Shown: piece after piece, positions 14,503-21,327 of the stretch
Layout of the letters: every line of letters begins with the position of its first letter
How positions within the stretch are numbered: position 1 is the first letter of the stretch
NCBI GenBank assembly: GCA_020848015.1
Contig: JADLBA010000042.1
Span: 1 to 25,219 of the forward strand
DNA from: Crocinitomicaceae bacterium
GTDB lineage: Bacteria > Bacteroidota > Bacteroidia > Flavobacteriales_D > Sanyastnellaceae
DNA length: 25,219 bases
Direction of reading: 5' to 3'
Notes under the pieces: generated by a model
Databases searched by the model: none
Seen by the model: the letters and a program-made list of their open reading frames with translations, nothing else
What the model was told of the DNA's origin: nothing
Position numbers and translations under genes: made by a program

Positions 14503-15813
14503 TCATGTACCTACCCTTCTAATATCCGCCCCCAATGCCTGCAGACGCGATTCAATGTCTTGGTACCCTCTGTCAATCTGCTCAATACTGTGAATAGTGC
14601 TTTTGCCCTTTGCACTCAGTGCAGCAATAAGAAGCGAAACGCCGGCGCGGATATCCGGCGAGGTCATCGTAATCCCCTTTAACCCCGACTTTCTGTCAAG
14701 CCCTATCACTGTGGCTCTGTGCGGATCGCATAAAATAATCTGCGCCCCCATATCTATCAGCTTATCAACGAAGAAGAGGCGGCTTTCAAACATTTTCTGA
14801 TGGATCAGAACCGAACCCCTCGACTGTGTTGCGGTAACAAGAGCGATGGAGATAAGGTCCGGAGTAAATCCCGGCCATGGTGCATCGGAAATGGTCAGAA
14901 TAGAGCCATCAATAAAAGTATCAATTTCATAATGGTCATGTTCGGGAATATGAATATCCTCTCCCACTCTGTTGACTGTTATTCCCATACGGCGAAACAT
15001 CTCCGGAATGATCCCAAGGTTATCATAGCTTACATCCTTGATAGTAATGTCCCCCATGGTCATGGCTGCCATACCAATAAAACTACCTATTTCAATCATA
15101 TCGGGCAAGCAACGGTGCTCGCATCCTCTCATTTTTTTCACCCCTTCTATTACCAGTAAATTGGAACCAATGCCACTGATCTTTCCACCCATACGGTTTA
15201 TCATGCTGCATAGCTGTTGCAGGTAGGGTTCACAAGCCGCGTTGTAAATAGTTGTAATCCCTTCGGCCATACAAGCGGCCATTACAATGTTTGCTGTTCC
15301 GGTAACAGATGCTTCATCGAGGAGCATATAAGCGCCGTGCAGCCCGGCTGACTCTACACTGTAAAAGTTATCACCGGCATCATAGTTGAATCTTGCACCT
15401 AAGTTCTGGAAACCTATGAAGTGGGTGTCAAGCCTTCTTCTCCCTATCTTATCCCCACCCGGCTTAGGAATATAACCTTTACCAAACCTCGCTAGTAAAG
15501 GCCCTACAACCATGATAGAACCCCGGAGACTGGCGGCCTTTTTCTTGTAATCAGCACTCCTTAAAAACTCCATATTTATATCGTCTGCATGGAATGTATA
15601 GCTGCCTTTTCCATTCCGCTCTACTTTAACCCCCATATCACGGAGCAGATCAATTAATTTTAGTACATCAATGATCTCCGGAATATTGCTGATGGTGACT
15701 TTTTCAGGGGTGAGCAATACTGCACAAAGCACTTGGAGAGCTTCATTTTTTGCCCCTTGCGGAATGACCGTTCCTTTCAGCTTGTTGCCGCCAATAATTT
15801 CAAATGCTGACAT
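14503..15813 (-). CDS. murA: UDP-N-acetylglucosamine 1-carboxyvinyltransferase (Asp-type active site)
   Basis: 436 residues from the ATG at 15811-15813 (MSAFEIIGGNKLKGTV); an upstream in-frame start would add 13 residues not seen in the family. It transfers enolpyruvate to UDP-GlcNAc, the first committed step of peptidoglycan synthesis, in the cytoplasm. K22 of the GAKNEAL block and the Asp of PGFTPDLISIAL match known catalytic residues. The active-site loop reads KPGGDKIGRRRLDTHF, so residue 121 is Asp where E. coli has Cys115. MurA enzymes with Asp at this site, as in Mycobacterium and Chlamydia, stay active and are insensitive to fosfomycin; that property is inferred here. The length is slightly above the usual 420. 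It lies downstream of the exported operon on the same strand, with a gap of about 180 bases. Confidence 0.95.
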   Translation of the reverse strand: MSAFEIIGGNKLKGTVIPQGAKNEALQVLCAVLLTPEKVTISNIPEIIDVLKLIDLLRDMGVKVERNGKGSYTFHADDINMEFLRSADYKKKAASLRGSIMVVGPLLARFGKGYIPKPGGDKIGRRRLDTHFIGFQNLGARFNYDAGDNFYSVESAGLHGAYMLLDEASVTGTANIVMAACMAEGITTIYNAACEPYLQQLCSMINRMGGKISGIGSNLLVIEGVKKMRGCEHRCLPDMIEIGSFIGMAAMTMGDITIKDVSYDNLGIIPEMFRRMGITVNRVGEDIHIPEHDHYEIDTFIDGSILTISDAPWPGFTPDLISIALVTATQSRGSVLIHQKMFESRLFFVDKLIDMGAQIILCDPHRATVIGLDRKSGLKGITMTSPDIRAGVSLLIAALSAKGKSTIHSIEQIDRGYQDIESRLQALGADIRRVGT

Positions 15814-15990
15814 AGCAATTCTTTTTACTGCAAGAAGATAAAAGGAAGCCAATATAATGCGGTATCATATCCTTTTTTATTGACAGGTCGCGACTGATAG
15901 AATGAAAAGCAAAAGAAACAGAAATACGGACTTTAGACAAATGCCTTCGTTGTAAAAAATTTATTGAGCCGCTGCTTTAGTCATAGTGCT

Positions 15991-16446
15991 CTATTCATGT
16001 ATAGTAACCACGGGAGTGGTGATCTGGTTGCTCCAGTTGCCCGCACGATCCTTTATCTGCAATGTAAAGCGAGTTGCTTCATTTCCGCCATTGCCCATTA
16101 AAAAAAGTGGCTTTAGTACGATGGAATAGGTGCCTTTAATATGAAGAGGAGTTGTTCCAGGAGCCATCGGTGGAATATGGTACCAATCATAATCGCTCAA
16201 CCTGTCATCTTTTATTCTCAAACTAAAGATATCCGGATCACTGTTTCCAAGATCGCCTTGAAAATCCTCATAAGAAAAACCTATCTCTATCTCGTTGTTG
16301 AATGACTGAATATTGGTGGATGAAATAGACCGATAAGTAATCTGAGGAACAACAGGAAGATCTTCTTCCTTTTTGCAAGAAAGAAGAAAAGAAAAGGCAA
16401 AAATGACTGGTAAAAAAAGATATGTCAGTTCCTTCATTTTTTTCAT
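15991..16446 (-). CDS. Small beta-type lipoprotein, last gene of the exported operon
   Basis: 151 residues. The signal YLFLPVIFAFSFLLSC ends in a good lipobox (LLSC, Cys 24), and the mature protein begins CKKEED, a Lys/acidic start typical of surface-directed Bacteroidota lipoproteins. The mature part reads as a single beta-sandwich: NEIEIGFSYEDFQGDLGNSD, GTYSIVLKPLFLMGNGGNEA, then TRFTLQIKDRAGNWSNQITT. The phrase 'IKDRAGNWSN' is common in Ig-like bacterial surface domains. The function is unknown. The start lies four bases from the stop of the upstream cytochrome-like gene, so translation is probably coupled. A start three codons later (MKELTY) is equally possible. It closes the five-gene operon; I see no terminator before murA. 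Confidence 0.75.
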   Translation of the reverse strand: MKKMKELTYLFLPVIFAFSFLLSCKKEEDLPVVPQITYRSISSTNIQSFNNEIEIGFSYEDFQGDLGNSDPDIFSLRIKDDRLSDYDWYHIPPMAPGTTPLHIKGTYSIVLKPLFLMGNGGNEATRFTLQIKDRAGNWSNQITTPVVTIHE

Positions 16447-16450
16447 TGTC

Positions 16451-17458
16451 CTATTGAATTTTCAAGCTAAAAAGGAGATACCAGAAATAGTTCGAAGCAT
16501 CGTTGGGAACCTCAGTAATGTTCTGCTGAACATCATCGTCAAGATAAGTTCGGAGATAGCGGTACTCTCCTGATGGGATACCACCAAGATCAAGTGTTGC
16601 CTTGTAGTAGAATTGGTTGGATGAATTTCCAAAGTCAAGAGCAGTAACCGGTGATTCAAGGCTGAATGAAGCCGGCTGTACTCCTGAGAACCCGGAAATT
16701 TCAGAAGCCACTTTAAGACTGATTGATGAAAATTCGTTCAACCCGGCATTGTCATCGTATGGCAGTATCCACACGTCCACCAGTGAAGGGGGCACTTCAA
16801 TTGCACCAATCCCGTATATACTGTTCTGTTCTCTTGGGTAAGGAGTCGTTGTATTATTATGAGGAAATACAACAAGACCATAAACAAGCGGAGGCGCGTT
16901 CACATTCACCGGTGGTGCCGGATTTCCATACATATCGGGGGCGCCATTATTAATCCACTCCTTAATTTTTTGAATATAAAATTCAGATTTTGATTCCCAT
17001 TCAGAACCCGGATCCACTTCCAACGGCATTACTCCGGAAGTATTAGGGACAAAAGTGGTAAGGCGCTCGTGAAGAAACGATGCGCCGGCATTGCCCGGCA
17101 CAACGCGATATAAAAATGTCTCCTGCGGATCATTTGCAATCACCGGATGATTGACCAGTGAATTATATGAACTGGCTATCGTACGGAATTCCGGTTCAAA
17201 AGTCCCATCGTGGCATCCACTGTTAGCGCATGTTGGGCGAAAAACTTTTGCGTGTAGCCATACAAAACTTCCGTAAGGAAGTGCATCCGGTTCCGGGTTT
17301 TCATTATGCACAGTGCGATCAACCAATGCATAAGGATTTTCAACAACTTCCTTTTTACATGACTGCAAAAAAGCCATTAGCACGAATACAAATAACAGCA
17401 ATAAAAATGTGGTCTGCTCGCAATTCATGGTTAATCGTTTCATTTCAATCTTAGCCAT
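16451..17458 (-). CDS. Cytochrome c-like lipoprotein with a CX4CH motif
   Basis: 335 residues from the first ATG; starts at residue 6 or 11 are also possible. The signal FLLLLFVFVLMAFLQSC puts the lipid-modified Cys at residue 34, followed by KKEVVE. Residues about 60-175 resemble the PSCyt1-type cytochrome c domain of Planctomycetes: PTCANSGCHDG carries C77, C82 and H83, LYRVVPGNAGASFL corresponds to the usual SxLYxxV stretch, MPLEV has a possible heme-ligand Met (M144), and KIKEWINNGAPD is the typical closing helix. The spacing is CX4CH instead of CXXCH, so heme attachment is uncertain; a metal- or redox-only role is possible. The C-terminal half (about 190-335) is a beta domain with SLVDVWILPYDDNAG and YRYLRTYLDDD. 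It is the fourth gene of the exported operon, 14 bases after its neighbour. Confidence 0.72.
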   Translation of the reverse strand: MAKIEMKRLTMNCEQTTFLLLLFVFVLMAFLQSCKKEVVENPYALVDRTVHNENPEPDALPYGSFVWLHAKVFRPTCANSGCHDGTFEPEFRTIASSYNSLVNHPVIANDPQETFLYRVVPGNAGASFLHERLTTFVPNTSGVMPLEVDPGSEWESKSEFYIQKIKEWINNGAPDMYGNPAPPVNVNAPPLVYGLVVFPHNNTTTPYPREQNSIYGIGAIEVPPSLVDVWILPYDDNAGLNEFSSISLKVASEISGFSGVQPASFSLESPVTALDFGNSSNQFYYKATLDLGGIPSGEYRYLRTYLDDDVQQNITEVPNDASNYFWYLLFSLKIQ

Positions 17459-17472
17459 ATCTCTTCCAGTGT

Positions 17473-18807
17473 TTACAAGAGATCAAAAAATGATTGTGTA
17501 TCGTGAGCTAAAAATCCCGCAGAGATCACATTGCTCTTTACCCCAAGAAGGTCGGCAACAGTAAGCATTGCGTCAGATACCCTGCCAATGGGATTGTTTT
17601 CACTTCCAATAACAAGGTTCGATGGCACAGTTGGGCCTGCCATGATTGACCATATCCTCATTGAATTAGCATCGCTGTGGTCATAAGAAAGCCAGTTGTT
17701 CTGATCAAGAATAGCATTGGCTTCATCGTTCCTCCCACACTCTGGAATAGCAATAATTGTTGTATTACCCGCCATCTCAGGCACCTGAGTCTGAATATAA
17801 TTCCACAGGTGCCCCACGGAATGATCAGCCCGATGAAGAGAACTCAGATAACCGGTAAAGTTCGAGTGACACTGATCCACGTCGCTAAGATTAACAGTGA
17901 GAAATTTAGGTTTGAACCATTTCAGTACTTCACATGCATATCCAACAGCATAGGAATCTCCATTATCTGCCAGTGGTGGCAATGCAACTGTTCCCATATT
18001 CGTTTTCTCGTACATCTGCCCCATGAACATCTTGATAGATTGTTTTTCCTCTTCTGTATTTCCTAATGCATGCAACGTAGCTCCATTCTGAGAAAAATTA
18101 TTGTCGAGAAAAACTTTCATCTTATACATCGGAGCCAGTTCATTTTCGGGATGATAAACTTTTCCATTGCCGAGATAATTTTGGCTTATCTGGTTAAAAG
18201 TTACAATCGGCGCAAAAAAATTTGCCCCATATTGAATGCCATAATCAGGATGGTTACTGTAATTGAGCAGAGGAACTGACCCATCAATACCATTGCCAAC
18301 AAACCATACGTCGGTTGCTTTGTATCCTCCATATCTTCGCAGGTATTCAAAAATTGTGGGATTGACCGGCCTGCTGCGAAGTCCCTGACCATTGATACTC
18401 GACCCCTGCAGAATACTGTTGAGACCTGCGTAATGACCCGCATAATGTGCCTTCACTTCCGAAAAAATTGTTCCCTGCTGCTGTAGTGTCTGTCCCAGTA
18501 TCTGCGGAATGGGGCTGATCCCCCCCTGCCCTGTTCCATATACAATTTTCTGCGTGGGTGCGGTTCCATTCAACAGGTTGTACATAATATTTCCTGGATA
18601 TGGCTCACCAACCTGAGCATCATCAAGATAACGCATTCCGATAGATTCCTGATGTCGTACACCGCCGGCAAACATTACCAGTACCACGTGTTGACCCGAT
18701 GAAGAGCCGGTTTGAGCAAACAGCCTTCCTCCGGGAAGTATATAAGGAATCCCTATTGTTCCCACAGTAGTAAGGGCGGCCTTTTTAATAAAATCTCTCC
18801 GTTTCAT
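17473..18807 (-). CDS. Tat-exported DUF1501-like protein (alkaline-phosphatase fold)
   Basis: 444 residues. The N-terminus MKRRDFIKKAALTTVGTIG is a twin-arginine signal (KRRDFIKK) followed by a hydrophobic stretch ending at LFAQ, so it is exported folded. The mature part recalls DUF1501 proteins and the alkaline phosphatase/sulfatase superfamily: HVVLVMFAGGVRHQESIG as first strand, VNLSDVDQCHSNFTGYLSSL with an Asp/His metal-site look, ADHSVGHLWNYIQTQVPE as the following helix, TTIIAIPECGRNDEANAI and YDHSDANSMRIWSIMAGP near the end. The substrate and catalytic nucleophile cannot be assigned. It is the third gene of the operon, 27 bases after the second lipoprotein gene and 14 before the cytochrome-like gene. 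DUF1501 proteins in Planctomycetes sit beside DUF1549/DUF1553/cytochrome proteins, which matches this context. Confidence 0.75.
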   Translation of the reverse strand: MKRRDFIKKAALTTVGTIGIPYILPGGRLFAQTGSSSGQHVVLVMFAGGVRHQESIGMRYLDDAQVGEPYPGNIMYNLLNGTAPTQKIVYGTGQGGISPIPQILGQTLQQQGTIFSEVKAHYAGHYAGLNSILQGSSINGQGLRSRPVNPTIFEYLRRYGGYKATDVWFVGNGIDGSVPLLNYSNHPDYGIQYGANFFAPIVTFNQISQNYLGNGKVYHPENELAPMYKMKVFLDNNFSQNGATLHALGNTEEEKQSIKMFMGQMYEKTNMGTVALPPLADNGDSYAVGYACEVLKWFKPKFLTVNLSDVDQCHSNFTGYLSSLHRADHSVGHLWNYIQTQVPEMAGNTTIIAIPECGRNDEANAILDQNNWLSYDHSDANSMRIWSIMAGPTVPSNLVIGSENNPIGRVSDAMLTVADLLGVKSNVISAGFLAHDTQSFFDLL

Positions 18808-18834
18808 TGACAGATTATTATTATCAGAAAGTTT

Positions 18835-19446
18835 TTAGTAATACATATACTCATTCGACATGGCAAAGGAGAAGTAAACCAATTCCGGTGTCATGTAAGC
18901 ATTTCTTTCAATAAAGTTTTTTACCCATGTCTTTTCTGCTTCAGAGGGAAGTCTTACAAAAAATCGTTTGTAGGTCTCAACAATAAACGCATCAATATCC
19001 GCATTCATTTCATCTGCTGTTGGCATCTGAACACCCGCATCATTGAAAAAATTAGAGATTAGTACTTCCCTTGCAAGTTCCTGATCACCTAAGCTTAGCA
19101 ACGTCTTTCCGAGTTCAAATACAGTATTGTTTGAAAGAGCGGTTTGAAATAGATTTGTGTAAAGGATACTGACGTATTGCTCGTTGGATTTCAACTTGCT
19201 CTTATCCGCAGAATTGTCATATAGCATTACATTATTAACCTCGAACAATGCTTCCTGGTCTTTTTTGCACGAAGCAAGGGAGACTGTAGCAGCAGCCAGT
19301 GCCGCGAAGCCGAGTAACTCGGGAAGCGGGGAAGAGATTTCTTTCTCCCTGCAAACACTGGCGCTTTGTTGCAAAGCGGAAGGCTTATCCGTAAGTAGTT
19401 GGCTCACGAATTTTTTTTCTTTATTCATTGAATCCTGCGTATTCAT
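18835..19446 (-). CDS. Lipoprotein with unusually long N-region, second gene of the exported operon
   Basis: 203 residues from the ATG at 19446, or 197 from the ATG at 19428 (MNKEKKFVSQLL). Both starts overlap the end of the upstream gene (by 26 or 8 bases), so translation is coupled. A hydrophobic segment GFAALAAATVSLASC ends in a lipobox (Cys 60) followed by KKDQE, but 40-odd hydrophilic residues precede it, which is atypical for a lipoprotein signal. The mature part is helical. Its end (YKRFFVRLPSEAEKTWVKNF, then ELVYFSFAMSNEYMYY) resembles the C-terminus of DUF1553-type proteins, where a 'LLNSNEF'-like ending is usual. No catalytic motif is visible. It probably works with the first lipoprotein and the Tat protein; the function is unknown. 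Confidence 0.7.
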   Translation of the reverse strand: MNTQDSMNKEKKFVSQLLTDKPSALQQSASVCREKEISSPLPELLGFAALAAATVSLASCKKDQEALFEVNNVMLYDNSADKSKLKSNEQYVSILYTNLFQTALSNNTVFELGKTLLSLGDQELAREVLISNFFNDAGVQMPTADEMNADIDAFIVETYKRFFVRLPSEAEKTWVKNFIERNAYMTPELVYFSFAMSNEYMYY

Positions 19447-20338
19447 CGCCTGTCAGAATATGTTTTTGAACTTCCTGTGTATTATTGCCATTATTGAACT
19501 CATCAAGCAGATTAAAGACTTCGGGCGAGGTTGCCTCTCTTGATAGCAGTGCTTTGTAAACCCATCGGATCATTCCTTCAGCAAATTCAGCGTTAGCAGT
19601 AAGTACTTGGAGATATTCCTGCTTGTTGGAAATTGCTTGTCCGAACAGCACTCCGCTTTGATTGGACTCGATAGGGTTAAAACAACTAGTGAGTTCCGCG
19701 TCTGTAGGGTAGCGAAAATAGGTATTATCGAAACTTGCATTGATAAAATTAAAGGTGTTCATATTGATCTCATCGTAAAGATTATTGAACATCATTCTCC
19801 TGCACATTTCGTCAACCTTGATAGTCCCCAACTGAAGTTCTTCACGGCTGTCCTTAACCGCTTTCATTTTATTTGCTTCGAGCATCGTGAGTTCGTACCC
19901 CAGCATATTCCCGTTCAGCGAATCAAGTTGTGCAACAGCCATTAGCGTGTAAAAAATCTCATCAATGGAAGCCTCCGAAGCCCCCTCGAGGTATCGCCCT
20001 TTCTGATCATCGTAGAATTTTCGGAAATAGGAAGCGGTGTACGATCCGCCTCCAATCGGTGAATTAGAACCGAACATGAGTTTATTTACAAGGGATGCTC
20101 TTGAAGAAATCGAAAGACCTCCCTGCCTGAGAGCGGCGACTTCCCCTTCCATTTCATCATCAGTTGGCTCTCTCCCAATAAGGTCAATAAAGAGCCGGTT
20201 GACGTAATTTTCGACAAGTATCGTAGAAACCCCGTTGTACGGAGCTATTTCGTTGCCTGAGTAAAGCACCTCTTCCTGTTTTTTACAGGAAAATAGTATA
20301 AAGGCAAAAAGAGACAATAACTGAAAGAGGCGGAGCAT
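19421..20338 (-). CDS. Helical lipoprotein with DUF1549/DUF4214-like segments, first gene of the exported operon
   Basis: 305 residues from the ATG at 20336-20338. The frame extends 18 codons further, but the chosen start gives a clean lipoprotein signal, MLRLFQLLSLFAFILFSC, with KKQEE after the Cys. The mature protein is helical. NYVNRLFIDLIGREPTDDEM is a 'L.GR.PT..E' segment of the kind found in DUF1549 and DUF4214 proteins. A second, weaker copy is WVYKALLSREATSPEVFNLL followed by HILTGDEYAGF at the C-terminus, and FRYPTDAELTSCF in between is perhaps a third. No catalytic residues are evident, so a structural or binding role is more likely. It leads the operon, and its end overlaps the next gene. 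The spacer to panB holds a perfect inverted repeat (20402-20418). Confidence 0.72.
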   Translation of the reverse strand: MLRLFQLLSLFAFILFSCKKQEEVLYSGNEIAPYNGVSTILVENYVNRLFIDLIGREPTDDEMEGEVAALRQGGLSISSRASLVNKLMFGSNSPIGGGSYTASYFRKFYDDQKGRYLEGASEASIDEIFYTLMAVAQLDSLNGNMLGYELTMLEANKMKAVKDSREELQLGTIKVDEMCRRMMFNNLYDEINMNTFNFINASFDNTYFRYPTDAELTSCFNPIESNQSGVLFGQAISNKQEYLQVLTANAEFAEGMIRWVYKALLSREATSPEVFNLLDEFNNGNNTQEVQKHILTGDEYAGFNE

Positions 20339-20401
20339 TAGCAGGGGTTTAGCCAGAACAAAATAAGTATTTTGATGTAAAACACTACGCAAGGTTTAAT
20401 A

Positions 20402-20418
20402 TTTCGTCCCGGACGAAA
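20402..20418. promoter_or_regulatory. Perfect 17-bp inverted repeat, candidate operator between divergent genes
   Basis: TTTCGTCC (20402-20409) and GGACGAAA (20411-20418) are exact inverse complements around one central C. The site lies 34 bases before the panB -7 box and 64 bases before the start of the exported operon. The nearly touching arms fit a dimeric regulator site better than an RNA hairpin, and no T-run follows on either strand. Confidence 0.5.
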
Positions 20419-20451
20419 AAATGATCACCACTCTTTCGTATTGCTTTCTTT

Positions 20452-20459
20452 TATCTTTG
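20452..20459 (+). promoter_or_regulatory. Bacteroidota-type -7 box directly before panB
   Basis: TATCTTTG, followed by C, is a full match to TAnnTTTG and ends four bases before the panB ATG. A start site five to seven bases downstream would fall on or next to the ATG. Confidence 0.5.
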
Positions 20460-20463
20460 CTGT

Positions 20464-21279
20464 ATGTCTGTTCAAAAGGAAATAAGAAGGATCACAACAA
20501 ATACTCTTCTTGAAATGAAGCAGCGGGGAGAAAAAATATCTATGCTCACCGCATACGACTACTCAATGGCGAAGATAGTTGATCAAGCCGGTATTGATGT
20601 TATCCTCGTTGGTGACTCTGCATCGAATGTAATGGCCGGGCATGAAACCACACTTCCCATCACACTCGACCAGATGATCTATCATGCGGGGAGTGTGGTA
20701 AGGGCGGCTCAGCGATGCCTTGTCGTGGTTGATATGCCTTTTGGATCATATCAGGGAAATTCGAAAGAAGCACTGAATTCGGCGATCCGCATCATGAAAG
20801 AAACAGGAGGTCATGCAGTAAAGCTCGAGGGAGGAAAAGAAATCGCAGAATCCACCCAACGGATACTAACCGCCGGAATTCCCGTCATGGGGCATTTGGG
20901 GCTAACACCACAGAGCATTTATAAGTTTGGCACCTATCAGGTAAGAGCAAAAGAGCAGGAAGAAGCAGAACGCTTGATTAGCGACGCAATCCTACTGGAC
21001 CAATATGGCTGTTTTGCCATTGTGCTTGAAAAAATTCCCGCCTCACTTGCCGAAAAGGTTGCCAAAGCAGTCAGTATTCCGGTGATCGGTATAGGAGCCG
21101 GTGGCGGAGTAGATGGACAGGTGCTTGTGTTGCACGATATGCTGGGGATTACTCAGGAATTTCATCCTCGTTTTCTCAGAAGATATCTCAATCTAGCGGA
21201 ACAAATGAAAACAGCCGTTGCTTCTTATGTTTCCGATGTAAAATCAAGAGATTTTCCAGGCGAAAAAGAGCAATACTGA
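20464..21279 (+). CDS. panB: 3-methyl-2-oxobutanoate hydroxymethyltransferase
   Basis: 271 residues, ATG at 20464. It adds a hydroxymethyl group from methylene-tetrahydrofolate to ketoisovalerate, the first step to pantothenate and CoA. The family blocks are complete: MLTAYDYSMAKIVDQAGID, VGDSASNVMAGHETTLPITL with the metal-binding D51, VVDMPFGSYQGN with the second metal Asp, HAVKLEGGKEIAE with the substrate Lys, GHLGLTPQSIYKFGTY and VLEKIPASLAEKV with the catalytic Glu, then VIGIGAGGGVDGQVLVLHDM. The length is normal. The N-terminus matches what is usual for Bacteroidota PanB, so the ATG is firm even though the promoter box almost touches it. It is divergent from the exported operon and followed by a pseudouridine synthase gene after 48 bases. 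Confidence 0.97.
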   Translation: MSVQKEIRRITTNTLLEMKQRGEKISMLTAYDYSMAKIVDQAGIDVILVGDSASNVMAGHETTLPITLDQMIYHAGSVVRAAQRCLVVVDMPFGSYQGNSKEALNSAIRIMKETGGHAVKLEGGKEIAESTQRILTAGIPVMGHLGLTPQSIYKFGTYQVRAKEQEEAERLISDAILLDQYGCFAIVLEKIPASLAEKVAKAVSIPVIGIGAGGGVDGQVLVLHDMLGITQEFHPRFLRRYLNLAEQMKTAVASYVSDVKSRDFPGEKEQY

Positions 21280-21296
21280 AAAATATTTTCAAAGTA

Positions 21297-21311
21297 GCGG
21301 CTGACAGCCGC
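21297..21311 (+). other. Short perfect hairpin between panB and the pseudouridine synthase gene
   Basis: GCGGCT (21297-21302) pairs with AGCCGC (21306-21311) around GAC. No T-run follows, so it is not a standard terminator. It ends 16 bases before the ATG at 21328 and could stabilise or attenuate the downstream message. Confidence 0.35.
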
Positions 21312-21327
21312 ATGAAAAAATAAGTGA

